Counted from the first letter of the stretch, positions 39,810-49,165 are shown. The stretch is 64,000 nt of DNA from Insulibacter thermoxylanivorax (GCF_015472005.1 NZ_BMAQ01000004.1:1-64000); one strand, 5' to 3'. Made by a program: numbers and translations. Notes: generated by a model from the sequence alone, not told the origin.

Positions 39810-41339
39810 TCATTCATACGTGAATGCCTGTGTATTGGAAAAGTCGATGCTGTCTAGTGCCGTGAAGTAAGAGATGATCCACTGTCCCGTCTCTTCCTCA
39901 TAGATGAGTTCATAACGGATAAAGGACGCCATATCGCTGAGCTCTGGTTCTTCGCCCTCATAATACCAGGCAGCATTGGTTAACACATAGGCCACTTCGA
40001 TCTCCGCCCGATACGGCAGGCCGTTGTAACCGCCGTCCAAGACGAAGCTGTTCAGGTCGAACTCCGAGCCGACGATCTCCGCGGTAAACCGCTGCCCCGT
40101 TTCCATCATCCACTGGAAGTCCGAGGCAAACAAGGAACGCCGCTCCTCGGTAATATTCGTAAACTGTGAGATATCCATGGTCATATAAGCCGGCACCCAG
40201 CTTGCGAGGAACTTATTCACCGCATCCATCACCTGCTCCCGTGCCGCCAGATAGGCCTCTTCGAAGAGGAAAGGGAGCACAGCATTTTCCATCTCAGGCG
40301 TGAGCACGATCTCCTCACTCATGAACGTACCCCACGGGAATTCCGCCTCTGCCTGCAAAGTGGTCTTGCCGTCGAACAACAGGGGACCCAGCAAGCCGTC
40401 CTCAAACTCCGATATGCTGCGGCCCGTGGTTTTGCCATTAATGTAAACTACGGCATCCTCGATCTCAGAGCGAATCTGCGCATAGCTCGCTTCAATCGCC
40501 AGGGTCACTTCCGCACGGCGGTCTTCATAGAGTTCTACCTCCTGCTTGTTTTCCAGAACGGCAAACTCCCCGCTATATACCGCCTTTACATCATATTCCC
40601 CCGGCCAGAAAGGGCCCGCTTCTAAGCTCAACTGATCACTTCGCGCGATCCCGATCGGACGATCATCAACAAATACCTCCACATCAGCCATATTGGTGTG
40701 CACAACAATCTCATAAGGGGCAACTTCGATCCGATAAACATCATATATGAACCAGTGCTTGCCGTCAGCAACCAGACGAAGCGGCGCATCCGCATCCGTC
40801 TCTCCAGCAGCCTGTGCTTTCAGCGACTCCACGGCTTTCTCGAGATCGGCTTGGTGAGTGCGGTAGTAAGCGGCGAGACGAGCGACATCCTCCTCCCCCC
40901 TTCCCATCGATTCCGAGGCAGGGATCAGCAGTTCGCTAAGTCGATTCGCATCCTCCTGCTCGATTGCCTCCTGGAATGCCTCGATCACACGGTCAGGATG
41001 ATAAGCATACATGCCCGCTGCATATCCGCCGATTAAACCCACGACGAGCACGACGGCGCAAGCGATCAGCACCTTGATCGGTCCGGACATCCTCCTTCGC
41101 GGCGGGGACATCGGATCGACCGGACGGGCAACATCCGGAACCGAAGATGCCGGATGGGCTTCCGCTGCTGCGGGTTCAGCATCTGCCGGCGGCGGAGCTT
41201 GAGCTTCCGCTTGATCCGTGCTTAACTGCGGCGCCGCTTCCTCCGCCATTGATGAAGGCTTCTCGGCTTTCGCCCCGCACTCCGCGCAGTAATTGTCCTG
41301 CTTGCGAAGCTGATGGCCGCATTGACTGCAAAATTTCAT
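39810..41339 (-). CDS. TcaA/YvbJ-like zinc-ribbon membrane protein
   Basis: 509 residues. An N-terminal zinc ribbon (CSQCGHQLRKQDNYCAECG, 4-22), an Ala/Pro/Glu-rich linker and one membrane segment (about 88-110) are followed by a large outer part of repeated beta modules (VEVFVDDRPIGIARSDQL; AVVYINGKTTGRSISEFEDG), the architecture of TcaA/YvbJ proteins. The C-terminal NTF2-like part (about 385-505) ends FTALDSIDFSNTQAFTYE. Related proteins affect sensitivity to wall-active antibiotics in staphylococci; the role here is unknown. Confidence 0.82.
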   Translation of the reverse strand: MKFCSQCGHQLRKQDNYCAECGAKAEKPSSMAEEAAPQLSTDQAEAQAPPPADAEPAAAEAHPASSVPDVARPVDPMSPPRRRMSGPIKVLIACAVVLVVGLIGGYAAGMYAYHPDRVIEAFQEAIEQEDANRLSELLIPASESMGRGEEDVARLAAYYRTHQADLEKAVESLKAQAAGETDADAPLRLVADGKHWFIYDVYRIEVAPYEIVVHTNMADVEVFVDDRPIGIARSDQLSLEAGPFWPGEYDVKAVYSGEFAVLENKQEVELYEDRRAEVTLAIEASYAQIRSEIEDAVVYINGKTTGRSISEFEDGLLGPLLFDGKTTLQAEAEFPWGTFMSEEIVLTPEMENAVLPFLFEEAYLAAREQVMDAVNKFLASWVPAYMTMDISQFTNITEERRSLFASDFQWMMETGQRFTAEIVGSEFDLNSFVLDGGYNGLPYRAEIEVAYVLTNAAWYYEGEEPELSDMASFIRYELIYEEETGQWIISYFTALDSIDFSNTQAFTYE

Positions 41340-41700
41340 GTGGTATCCTCCTGTGCATATCAGTTAAAATATATGAATAGAGCAAAAAATAGCGTTAGCC
41401 ATGCTATCAGATTCGACCTCTCCGCCGGTTATTCCTGCTGTAACAAGTATATTCACGATTCCTCATATATGACCAGCCGCTGTATTCCCGCAGGTTCCTG
41501 CAGCAAGATGTATCACGACGATTCGGATAAGGAGTGTCCTGAGATGATGAGCCACGAACAGACGAAAGTATTGGACTGTACGAGACGTCGCTGAACATCA
41601 TGGCTCTCTCCCATGTGAAGTATAACATCCCGGTCCAAACATGGTACAATGATACTAATGGCTTAAATTGACCCACACCAATAGAAGGAGAGCGGAAATC
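41340..41700. other. Intergenic region before the polysaccharide deacetylase gene
   Basis: About 360 bases. The only item with translation signals is a 16-codon frame at 41547-41594 or one codon longer (SHEQTKVLDCTRRR) with AAGGAG seven bases before its ATG; it could be a leader peptide or chance. A TACAAT at 41644-41649 may be the -10 of the deacetylase promoter. No terminator or riboswitch is recognised. Confidence 0.3.
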
Positions 41701-42996
41701 GTGGAAGAGAAGATATTCTGGGGATGCATACTCGGCGTTACGATCTATATGCTCATCCCGTTTGTCATCACCCGCATCATCCGGTTCGGGGTGTTCTCAG
41801 AAGCCCGCACCCCTGATGCGATGGCCCTGACCTTCGACGATGGTCCGCATCCCAAGTACACGCCGCAGCTGCTGGACTTGCTGAAGAAACATGATGCCAA
41901 GGCCACCTTCTTCGTGCTGGGGTCCATGGCCGAGCGATATCCGGATCTGATCCAACGCATGCATGAAGAAGGTCACCAGGTCGGGATACACAATTACACC
42001 CATAAGACCAACTGGCTCCTGTTCCCCTGGTCGGTGCGCACGGATCATCTCTACCGGACGGCTGATATCGTGGAGAAGATCATCGGCGTTCGTCCTGATT
42101 ACTACCGTCCGCCGTGGGGGATTATCAATTTCTTCGATTTCGGCCTGCGCAAGAAGTTCCATATCATCCTATGGTCGGTGATGGTCTCTGATTGGCGCAG
42201 CAAAGACATGCGAGATGCGCGAAGGATGCGGGATCTCCTGCTGAAGAAGTGCAAGGGAGGTTCCGTCGTCCTGCTGCATGACAGCGGTGAAACCTTGGGT
42301 GCGGTGCCGGAGGCACCAAAGTATATGTTAATCGCACTGGACGATGTACTCGCAAAGTTAAAATCACAAGGCATGAAATTCGTAAGGGTGGATGAACTCA
42401 TGGAGATGGATCGTCAAGAACGCGCGGCTAAAGAGTCCCTCGGGAAACGAATCATGGTCAAGACCTTCCTGTGGTACGACAATCTCGTGCATAAGATCAT
42501 CGGTACGAAGTATATTGATCCCGCCGATCCCTTCCTTAAGTTCCGTGTCAGACGTTACCAGGGCAAGCATCCCATTCATCTCGATGACGGGGAGACGATC
42601 AAGCGGGGAGATCCGATCATCGAACTGCATCTGAACAACGAGGAATTGCATCGCCTCGGTGTATCTGCCCGCTCCACGACGCAGTTATCGGTGCAGTTAA
42701 TCCGCAGCATGCAGGGCCTGATGCCGAAGCTTAAGGAGATGCTGGAGAAGGACCCCGACCTTCAGCGCATCAGAGGGCTCTACGGCATATCGATCATTCA
42801 TCGGGGCGCGAAGCGTTTCGGTTACTCCGTCATCGACCTGCCTTCTGGACTGTTTACTGCTTTGACGAGGATTTATCTTAAATTCTTGTTATTTGTTGTT
42901 CATCCGCAGGGCAGGGAACGTCTGACCACAAAGTCAGAACTGCTGGAACCGAAGATCATCGCCATCTCCCGTGCTGAAGTGCTGAGAAGATATTAG
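41701..42996 (+). CDS. Polysaccharide deacetylase with an extra C-terminal domain
   Basis: 431 residues from GTG 41701 (GAAGGAGA nine bases upstream). One N-terminal membrane anchor (about 8-28) precedes a NodB/CE4 domain with ALTFDDGPHP, the His pair in IHNYTHKTN, RPPWG and LHDSGET, so the metal site is complete. A second domain of about 165 residues follows (GKHPIHLDDGETIKRGDPIIELHLNN, RIRGLYGISIIHRG), the arrangement of B. subtilis YkoP-type proteins. It likely acts on wall polymers outside the membrane; the substrate is unknown. Confidence 0.87.
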   Translation: MEEKIFWGCILGVTIYMLIPFVITRIIRFGVFSEARTPDAMALTFDDGPHPKYTPQLLDLLKKHDAKATFFVLGSMAERYPDLIQRMHEEGHQVGIHNYTHKTNWLLFPWSVRTDHLYRTADIVEKIIGVRPDYYRPPWGIINFFDFGLRKKFHIILWSVMVSDWRSKDMRDARRMRDLLLKKCKGGSVVLLHDSGETLGAVPEAPKYMLIALDDVLAKLKSQGMKFVRVDELMEMDRQERAAKESLGKRIMVKTFLWYDNLVHKIIGTKYIDPADPFLKFRVRRYQGKHPIHLDDGETIKRGDPIIELHLNNEELHRLGVSARSTTQLSVQLIRSMQGLMPKLKEMLEKDPDLQRIRGLYGISIIHRGAKRFGYSVIDLPSGLFTALTRIYLKFLLFVVHPQGRERLTTKSELLEPKIIAISRAEVLRRY

Positions 42997-43034
42997 TCTG
43001 CGAGAACTTGTATATCCGTTTGAACAGCAATGCT

Positions 43035-43108
43035 AATGGAACCAGGATGCCTTATTAGGCCGTATACCGCTTATGGCGGTGCAGCCGATAAGGCATCTTG
43101 GTTCCATT
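43035..43108. terminator. Large hairpin between the deacetylase and MFS genes
   Basis: AATGGAACCAGGATGCCTTA pairs with a near-perfect complement ending GGTTCCATT, with a smaller stem inside. It sits between two convergent genes. No T run follows, but the stem is about 20 base pairs. Confidence 0.6.
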
Positions 43109-43140
43109 TGTGATCCATTTGTGATCCATATGTATCAGTC

Positions 43141-44310
43141 TCATGCTCTGCGCTTTGTCATCGTGATCCGATCGATCGGCACCAGCAGGTAGAACAACCC
43201 GATGAACAGGAAGATAAAAGCCGCGATCTCGATGGGCAGCGCCACGGCATACAGACTGCCCAACGCCCCGCCGATACTTGGACCTAGCGCGATGCCGATG
43301 CCTTCCACCGTATTCAGCAGGCCCCAGCCGACCCCTTCTTGATTCTCCGGAACGTAGTAAGACAACAGCGCGTTCCATGCCGGCAGCATCGTCGAATAAG
43401 CGATACCCAGCACAACCGCCCACAGCAGCGCGAACTCGATCGTCTCCGTCTTCGCCAGGAAGAGAAGCGCAACGCCCAACATACAGAAGCCGATCACGAG
43501 GAACGGCTGCTTGCCGAACCGATCGGAAAGCCTGCCCATCGGGATCAATGCCAGGATCGCACAGATTCCTCCAGCCATGAGCAGAAAGGAGATCTGCGAG
43601 GGATCAAGCCCGATCTCCAGCGTCGCAAAATCAGGCAGCACCGGCAGCAGCATGCTGGCTCCCAGCGTCTGCAAGATCATCCCCGGCAAGAGCAGCCGCA
43701 TCCTGCGAACCTTCTGGACGAGCATCAGGAATTGCCGGCGGATGGGAATGACGCGCAGGTTCCGCGAATCGACCCTCCGGATCCGCATGGAGAACAGCAA
43801 CCCTAAGCCCAGCAGCGCGGTTAAGATCGCGAAGGAGAGAGCATGTCCAAATCGCAGGAAAAAGTTAATCACAACCGGACCGCCGCCCATCCCCGCCAGC
43901 CAAAGCGTATAGAGGAATCCCATCTGCGTCGCCCGTTGCGAGTCTTTCACCATCGCCAAACACGCGATCCATACCGGCGAGATGCCCAGCCCAAGCAGCG
44001 CAGAAGCAACGATAATCAGCCATGGGATGGGAAAATAATACATCAGGCATATGCTTACAATGGCCAGGGTCAGTCCGCTCGTCACCATCAATCGCGAAGA
44101 GAACCTGTCCACCAGATAGCCAACGCCGAGCTTGGAGACTGTATCCGTTGTATAGTGCGCGGTCACCGCTACGCCGACTACCCAATAATCCAGCCCATAT
44201 AAGGGGAGCAAGGACAGGATGATCGCTCCCCTGACGAATTCTCCGATGAATAAGATCAATGCATATCGAACAAAGTTTCTATCATTGAGCAAGCGTATTA
44301 CTGTCTCCAC
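43141..44310 (-). CDS. Major facilitator superfamily transporter
   Basis: 389 residues, about twelve membrane segments with a cytosolic Arg-rich loop at the middle (MRIRRVDSRNLRVIPIRRQF). The signature between segments 2 and 3 is GYLVDRFSSRLM, and the repeat in the second half is GRLSDRFGKQPF. The drug-exporter-like fold gives no substrate. It is downstream of the UgtP-like glycosyltransferase on the same strand, with 49 bases between, so a lipid or envelope-precursor transporter is possible but unproved. Confidence 0.85.
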   Translation of the reverse strand: METVIRLLNDRNFVRYALILFIGEFVRGAIILSLLPLYGLDYWVVGVAVTAHYTTDTVSKLGVGYLVDRFSSRLMVTSGLTLAIVSICLMYYFPIPWLIIVASALLGLGISPVWIACLAMVKDSQRATQMGFLYTLWLAGMGGGPVVINFFLRFGHALSFAILTALLGLGLLFSMRIRRVDSRNLRVIPIRRQFLMLVQKVRRMRLLLPGMILQTLGASMLLPVLPDFATLEIGLDPSQISFLLMAGGICAILALIPMGRLSDRFGKQPFLVIGFCMLGVALLFLAKTETIEFALLWAVVLGIAYSTMLPAWNALLSYYVPENQEGVGWGLLNTVEGIGIALGPSIGGALGSLYAVALPIEIAAFIFLFIGLFYLLVPIDRITMTKRRA

Positions 44311-44359
44311 CGTTTCCCAACTTTCTTATATGAGATAAATGATGTATATAATTCCATCA

Positions 44360-45511
44360 TTATATGAGATGTATCGATCGCTGCATAGGATGATCGTTAA
44401 GATCAGCGATAATATCATCCACGATTCGGTCTGCCGCATGGGGTTTCCACAGATCGCTCAGCGCACTTCGTATATCCTGCAGGCGGCTTGGTTCGTTCAG
44501 CAAGTTCAGCAGCTGTGCTTCCAACTCCGGCGGTTCTTGGGCGATGCACGCCGCCCCTTTGCTCTCGAGATAGACGGCATTGTCCCTCTCCTGCCCCGGC
44601 ACGGGTCGGTATATGAAGATCGGCAGCTGCATGCTGATCGCTTCGGACAGGGTGATGCCGCCCGGCTTCGTAACGATGCATGTGGAGATCTGCATCAGCT
44701 CATGAATCGCCTCGACAAACCCCATAATCCTCACATTCGCAAAGGATTGGAACCGCTGCTCCATCTCCTCCTGCAGGTGCCCGTTCTTGCCGCAGACGAC
44801 GATAAGCTGAATCTCCTCATGCTTCGCCAGCCGTTCGCACATGCTGCCTAGACCCTGCATCACTCCGTACGATCCAGCCATGATCAGGATCGTATGTCTC
44901 CCCTTACGCAGCTGATACTTCTCCAAGATCTTCGACTCCGGCAGGCGCTGTTCAAAGGCGGGTTTGATCGGGATGCCGCTCACCACGATGCGCTCACTCG
45001 GGATTCCCGTCTTCTCGATCTTCGCTTTCAGATCTTCTGTTGCCACGTAATACTTGTCGATCTCCGGGTGCAGCCAACGGCGGTGCAGATCGAAATCTGT
45101 CACCACCGTAACATTCGGGATATAGATGCCAAGCTTCTTGCGAATCTCAGGAATGACGGCCATCGGGAATGTATGAATCACAATGTCGGGCCGTTCAACC
45201 TTGATCATCTTCAAGAGCTTGTGCTGGCCATAGGACTGCACCCACTTTGCGAAGAAGGAGTCCCACTTGATATTCTTCGTTCCATAGTAAAGCCAACCAT
45301 ATACCGAAGGCAGGACTTTGTAGCTTTTGATATAAAAATATCTCGTAATCGCATTCACCGTGGGATTGGCTTCTTTGAACAGATCGATCATGACGATCTC
45401 GCGGATGCCTTTCTCTAGAAACTTCTCTCGCAGCGCTTTAGAAACCTGGTAATGCCCGTCTCCATAGCTGGCATATAAGATCATAACCTTCTTATGGTCC
45501 TCACCCGTCAT
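44360..45511 (-). CDS. UgtP/MGDG-synthase type glycosyltransferase
   Basis: 383 residues. The N-terminal MGDG-synthase domain (KVMILYASYGDGHYQVSKAL; DLFKEANPTVNAITRYFYIKSY) and the C-terminal GT28 nucleotide-sugar domain (VTKPGGITLSEAISMQLPIFIYRPVPGQE) are complete. Relatives add glucose to diacylglycerol to make glycolipid anchors (UgtP) or act on other lipids (YkoN). In B. subtilis ykoN and ykoP lie close together, a pairing that recurs here with the deacetylase nearby. Membrane-associated, cytosolic face. Confidence 0.87.
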   Translation of the reverse strand: MTGEDHKKVMILYASYGDGHYQVSKALREKFLEKGIREIVMIDLFKEANPTVNAITRYFYIKSYKVLPSVYGWLYYGTKNIKWDSFFAKWVQSYGQHKLLKMIKVERPDIVIHTFPMAVIPEIRKKLGIYIPNVTVVTDFDLHRRWLHPEIDKYYVATEDLKAKIEKTGIPSERIVVSGIPIKPAFEQRLPESKILEKYQLRKGRHTILIMAGSYGVMQGLGSMCERLAKHEEIQLIVVCGKNGHLQEEMEQRFQSFANVRIMGFVEAIHELMQISTCIVTKPGGITLSEAISMQLPIFIYRPVPGQERDNAVYLESKGAACIAQEPPELEAQLLNLLNEPSRLQDIRSALSDLWKPHAADRIVDDIIADLNDHPMQRSIHLI

Positions 45512-45668
45512 TCTCCCACTCCCTGAACGATTGTTTCAACTTTTATTGCCTTGATCACTTGAGTACATCTAATGGTGCTGGTACATATCGTGAACGGTTC
45601 GATAAATTCCTAACATTTATTATATTATACGACATCGAAGCTGGCACCATGAGGACATCTTCCATGCG

Positions 45669-46877
45669 TCACATGTAGAGACTGGCGAGGAAGATCCCCA
45701 GGCTTTCCTGATAGATCTCTTCAAACTGCTCTATGGGCAATGGATTCACGCCTTCCCCCAGCTCAATCGTAAAGCCCGGCCGGCGCCAATCCTGAATGAA
45801 CCAATCCTTGTATCCAGCATGGCTGTCCACATAGCGGACTGCTCGATATCCGCTCACCCGTGCAAATTCATTCACGATGGTCTCTGACTCCGGCGGTTCA
45901 TAACCCTCATACCCCCAATAGATCTCCCTGCCCTGAGTATGGAAAGCCAGTACCCGGTCATAGTCCCTCACCCTTGTCAGTTCCGCCATCGCCTGCGCCT
46001 CCGGTTCCGAAAGCGGGAATCGTCCTGGATAATCTCGCGGGGACGGCGTTTGTTCTCTGCGCTCTGCTTCCAGTTCCCAGTTAGCTGGGAATTGATCATT
46101 TAGATCGACGCCGCGAATATTGGCCTTCCAGCCTGTAAAATCCGTTTGCCCCCCATTGATCTGCAGCACCTGCGAACGATAAGGCTCTTCTGGCGGCGGA
46201 CCGTTGATCACAAGATCCACCCCGTCGGGATTGACCATCGGCACGATGGACAGCATGGCGCTGGAATAATAGGGTTCCATCACCAACCCGCGGATCGCCT
46301 GACGATTCGTCAAAGCAAGCAGATAATCGTTCACGAACCGCATGATCACTGCCGTTGTAATCCACTCATTGGCATGGAAGGAGCCGTTCATATGCACCCG
46401 CTTATCCCCGCGACCGATCTGCAGTTCGGGTATCGGCTTGCCCATGACAGATGAACCGATTGTGTTCATACGCATGAAGGGATAGATCTCGTGCAGCTGA
46501 TTTAATTCCTCCATCAGAACGGCATAAGGATACGGTCTCTCACCTTGTACGATCGGCCATGTGACTCTGACCGGCAGGCGGATCGTCCGGCCGATCATCA
46601 GCGAGTCGGCATCCACACTGGGATTGAGAAGCATGATCGCATCCAGCGGGATCTGATGCCTGACGGAAAGGAGCCAGAGGGTGTCCCCTGGAGCTATCGT
46701 ATATTCCGAGATGATATAACCCGGAATGTCGATGGTCTGACCGATCATCAACCGATCGGGATCAATCCCCGGATTGGAATCGATGATCAGCGGCAGCGGC
46801 ACCTGGAACAATTGGCTGTATCTCCACAGCGAATCCTGTTCTCTCACGCTTACTTTCACAGTCGCCAGCACCTCCAT
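45669..46877 (-). CDS. LysM-containing M14 peptidase, gamma-D-glutamyl-meso-diaminopimelate type
   Basis: 402 residues. Two LysM repeats (about 10-50 and 57-102; SLWRYSQLFQVPLPLIIDSNPGI and DTLWLLSVRHQIPLDAIMLLNPS) precede a zinc carboxypeptidase domain: HANEW (first His and Glu ligands), AFHTQG (third His) and the catalytic Glu in FTIELGEG. This matches endopeptidase I of Lysinibacillus sphaericus and B. subtilis YqgT, which cut the peptidoglycan stem peptide and are linked to sporulation. No signal peptide is visible, also like YqgT. Confidence 0.9.
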   Translation of the reverse strand: MEVLATVKVSVREQDSLWRYSQLFQVPLPLIIDSNPGIDPDRLMIGQTIDIPGYIISEYTIAPGDTLWLLSVRHQIPLDAIMLLNPSVDADSLMIGRTIRLPVRVTWPIVQGERPYPYAVLMEELNQLHEIYPFMRMNTIGSSVMGKPIPELQIGRGDKRVHMNGSFHANEWITTAVIMRFVNDYLLALTNRQAIRGLVMEPYYSSAMLSIVPMVNPDGVDLVINGPPPEEPYRSQVLQINGGQTDFTGWKANIRGVDLNDQFPANWELEAERREQTPSPRDYPGRFPLSEPEAQAMAELTRVRDYDRVLAFHTQGREIYWGYEGYEPPESETIVNEFARVSGYRAVRYVDSHAGYKDWFIQDWRRPGFTIELGEGVNPLPIEQFEEIYQESLGIFLASLYM

Positions 46878-47242
46878 AAGGTTATGAACGCATTGTAATG
46901 CCCTGCCATATCTTATGGACGGATGCTGGGCGGTGTGCCTAGGAATTGGTCTCTTCGCATGCTGATGTGTTGTTTCATTTCCAGATTCATACTAGAATAT
47001 TACCAAAGTTCCCTGGATACAAAAGGGATTTTCATGATATTTTTGTAGAGCTTCCGGTTAAAGAATGGTCGCAGTTTGATGTTCATATTGCCATAGAGGA
47101 GGATTGCTGTGAAACTGAGCCGCATTCATCCGCTGCCGAGGTCAAATACCGCTTGGATCCAGCCGTCCTCCAAACGGCAGATCACGATTATGACGCAGAT
47201 GACGCAAGGTCTTAACTGCATGTAAGAACTTCATCTAAAACA
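46878..47242. other. Gene-free interval before the sdpR-like gene
   Basis: About 365 bases. The longest open frame, 46946-47215 on the plus strand (TTG start, 89 residues, with YKRDFHDIFVELPV and an acidic tail), has no spaced ribosome binding site and no recognised family. It may be a gene remnant. Nothing else is evident. Confidence 0.25.
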
Positions 47243-47310
47243 TTGACAAGCATCGTATCGATCTGTTACTCTTTAATTAGATATTTAGATTATTGTCTAA
47301 TTATCTAATT
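47243..47310 (+). promoter_or_regulatory. Promoter and palindromic operator of the sdpR-sdpI-like operon
   Basis: TTGACA (47243-47248) begins a sigma-A type promoter with a weaker -10 at about 47267. Over and past the start region lies a long palindrome: AATTAGATATTTAGA (47275-47289) and TCTAATTATCTAATT (47296-47310) match at 14 of 15 positions around a 6-base centre. This is typical of an ArsR-family autorepressor site. Confidence 0.65.
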
Positions 47311-47372
47311 ATATAAATTGTCTCGAAGATGACAGGGGTTGGAAACATCACGCAGAAAGCGAGGGCCGCGCC

Positions 47373-47657
47373 ATGTCTTTGAACGATACCTTTAAAGCGC
47401 TGTCCGATCCCACGCGGCGCAAGATCTTGGATCTCTTGAAGGAGCGGGACAGGACCGCCGGCGAGATCGCGGAGCATTTTACGATGACCAAGCCGAGCAT
47501 ATCCAATCATTTGAACATGCTAAAACAAGCCGGACTCATCACCGACGAACGTCAAGGACAGCATATCGTGTATTCGCTGAATACGACGGTATTCCAAGAT
47601 GTGATCAAATGGATCCTTTCGCTTCAGTCTACCTCTACGGAAGGGAATGATGCATGA
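47373..47657 (+). CDS. sdpR: ArsR-family repressor, SdpR-like
   Basis: 94-residue winged-helix protein: FKALSDPTRRKILDLLKERDRTAGEIAEHFTMTKPSISNHLNMLKQAGLI, then the wing ERQGQHIVYSLN. The metal-binding Cys motif of ArsR/SmtB is absent, as in SdpR. In B. subtilis SdpR represses sdpRI and is sequestered at the membrane by SdpI when SdpC toxin binds. It overlaps the sdpI-like gene by four bases. No sdpABC toxin genes are in this window. Confidence 0.87.
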   Translation: MSLNDTFKALSDPTRRKILDLLKERDRTAGEIAEHFTMTKPSISNHLNMLKQAGLITDERQGQHIVYSLNTTVFQDVIKWILSLQSTSTEGNDA

Positions 47658-48307
47658 TGAAAAAAATGATCCTGCCGCTCGGCCTCATCGCCGCCGCTTT
47701 GATCATCAGCCTGCTTGCTTATGACCGTCTGCCCGATCAGATGCCCATCCACTGGAACATCCACGGCGAAGCTGACCGCTATGCCTCCAAACCTGTCGCC
47801 TTATTCCTGATGCCGGCGGTGATGTTAGGTGTCTTCCTGCTGATGAAGCTGGCGCCGATCATCGATCCGAAGCGCGCCAGTCTGCAGAAAAACCTTCGCG
47901 ATATCGACGCCATTAACGTTATCACGCTGCTCATCCTGCTGGTCGTACACGGCGTGACGATTCTCAGCGGCATGGGCGCAGAGATCAACATCGCAGCGTT
48001 GGCACCGATCATCGCGGGCTCACTCTTCGTCTTCGTCGGCAACCTGCTGCCCCGTTTCAGGCACAACTACTCCTTCGGTTTGCGGACACCGTGGACATTG
48101 GCCAACGAAGACGTGTGGCGGCGAAGCAATTTAATCGGCGGACGATTGATGTTCTTCGGCGGGCTCATCATGATCCTCAGCGCCTTTCTGCCGACAACCT
48201 GGAAGATGATCGTATTCTTCGCAGTGCTCGCCGTCAATCTAGCCGTGCCGATCATCATCTCTTATCTCTTCTTTAGGAAGTACGGTTCCAGCAATGGATC
48301 GGCTTAG
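47654..48307 (+). CDS. sdpI: SdpI-family membrane protein
   Basis: 217 residues. The N-terminal DUF1648 part (LLAYDRLPDQMPIHWNIHGEADRYASKP) and the SdpI signature NYSFGLRTPWTLANEDVWRRSN are both clear, with about six membrane segments. In B. subtilis SdpI gives immunity to the SdpC killing peptide and anchors SdpR. Many Firmicutes have sdpRI pairs without the toxin, so the signal here is unknown. Confidence 0.9.
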   Translation: MMKKMILPLGLIAAALIISLLAYDRLPDQMPIHWNIHGEADRYASKPVALFLMPAVMLGVFLLMKLAPIIDPKRASLQKNLRDIDAINVITLLILLVVHGVTILSGMGAEINIAALAPIIAGSLFVFVGNLLPRFRHNYSFGLRTPWTLANEDVWRRSNLIGGRLMFFGGLIMILSAFLPTTWKMIVFFAVLAVNLAVPIIISYLFFRKYGSSNGSA

Positions 48308-48344
48308 GATTGCTTCTGGCAGATCTGCCCACCTATCCAGTGCG

Positions 48345-48385
48345 CGGCAGGCCTGGTCGACGGACGTAACGTCTCCCAGGCCTGC
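48345..48385. terminator. Hairpin downstream of sdpI
   Basis: GCAGGCCTGG and CCAGGCCTGC form a 10-base stem around a loop of about 19 bases, between the convergent sdpI and rhaM genes. No strong T run follows. Confidence 0.55.
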
Positions 48386-48426
48386 GATGCTTTAGCTCCT
48401 GCCAGGCATATGAATGACCGCATGAA

Positions 48427-48750
48427 TTACTTCAGATAGAACACTTCACGCAGCGGCGTCGGCGTCCCCTTGCTGTGGTCGAAGGAACCCTCCACCATCT
48501 TAGAGGTGATGGCGTCCCAGCGCCGGCACGCCTTGCTTTGCGCGATGTACGCGAAGGCAGCCTCGACATCATCGCATTCGAAAACATAGAAGAACTGATT
48601 GCCGTTCTGGAAGATCGAATAATTGCGAATCCCGGCCTTGCTGTGTTCTTCCAAGACCTCCGGCCATGGATTGAGATGCATCTCCACATACTCGTCTAAG
48701 TATTCCGGCTTCACTTTCCAAGTCCATGCGAATTTGTTGCTCTTGTTCAT
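48427..48750 (-). CDS. rhaM: L-rhamnose mutarotase
   Basis: 107 residues from ATG 48750, with GGGAGGAAAC just upstream. The RhaM family pattern is clear: YVEMHLNPWPEVLEEHSKAGIRNYSIFQNGNQFFYVFECDD and WDAITSKMVEG. It interconverts rhamnose anomers before isomerisation. No other rhamnose genes lie next to it, so it is a stray or acts on another sugar; relatives in sugar-acid loci exist, and uxaC is about 10 kb away. Confidence 0.9.
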   Translation of the reverse strand: MNKSNKFAWTWKVKPEYLDEYVEMHLNPWPEVLEEHSKAGIRNYSIFQNGNQFFYVFECDDVEAAFAYIAQSKACRRWDAITSKMVEGSFDHSKGTPTPLREVFYLK

Positions 48751-48896
48751 CCCTGTTTCCTCCCTCTGCCAGATCTCGCTCAGCATCTTGCTGAATCCTC
48801 TTAATTAAACCGCTTACATTCCCTATTATAGAACAAAGTAACCGGCTTCGGACATGAATCTTCTCAGCCCGATTCCGCTATATCCCAGCTCAACCC

Positions 48897-48926
48897 TTTA
48901 CTAACCCCCCCCCAATCATCTACAAT
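48897..48926 (+). promoter_or_regulatory. Promoter of the TPP riboswitch-tenA transcript
   Basis: TTTACT (48897-48902), an 18-base spacer containing a ten-C run, and TACAAT (48921-48926) stand about 25 bases before the riboswitch. Confidence 0.55.
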
Positions 48927-48948
48927 ACAGGTAACCGAAGAAGAAGCG

Positions 48949-49041
48949 TTCCGCTAGGGGTGCCGTTACGGCTGAGACAAGGAGCTATCCTTGATCCCTT
49001 TGAACCTGATCTGGTTAGTACCAGCGTAGGGAAGTGGAGCT
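48949..49041 (+). promoter_or_regulatory. TPP riboswitch (THI element)
   Basis: All conserved parts are present in order: GGGGTGC, GGCTGAGA (48970-48977), CCCTTTGAACCTGATCTGG and GTACCAGCGTAGGGAA. The closing P1 helix is TCCGCT with AGTGGA. It precedes an intrinsic terminator and tenA, so thiamine pyrophosphate should lower tenA expression by premature termination. Confidence 0.97.
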
Positions 49042-49165
49042 GACTTAGGGCTTAATGCGTGCTGCAGGGTCCAGCTGATGAAAGCCAATGATCTGGATCC
49101 CTGTGCACCTTTGGGAGATGGTCTTGTATCTCTGCATCATCGCTTCATCTCGTCTGCCCGCTGTC

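Noticed and set aside
46946-47215. 89-codon plus-strand frame before sdpR
   Set aside because: Plausible-looking middle but no spaced ribosome binding site, TTG start and no recognisable family; kept only as a note.
48905-48913. Run of Cs before the TPP riboswitch as a phase-variable tract
   Set aside because: It lies in a promoter spacer and could in principle vary, but one sequence gives no evidence of variation.
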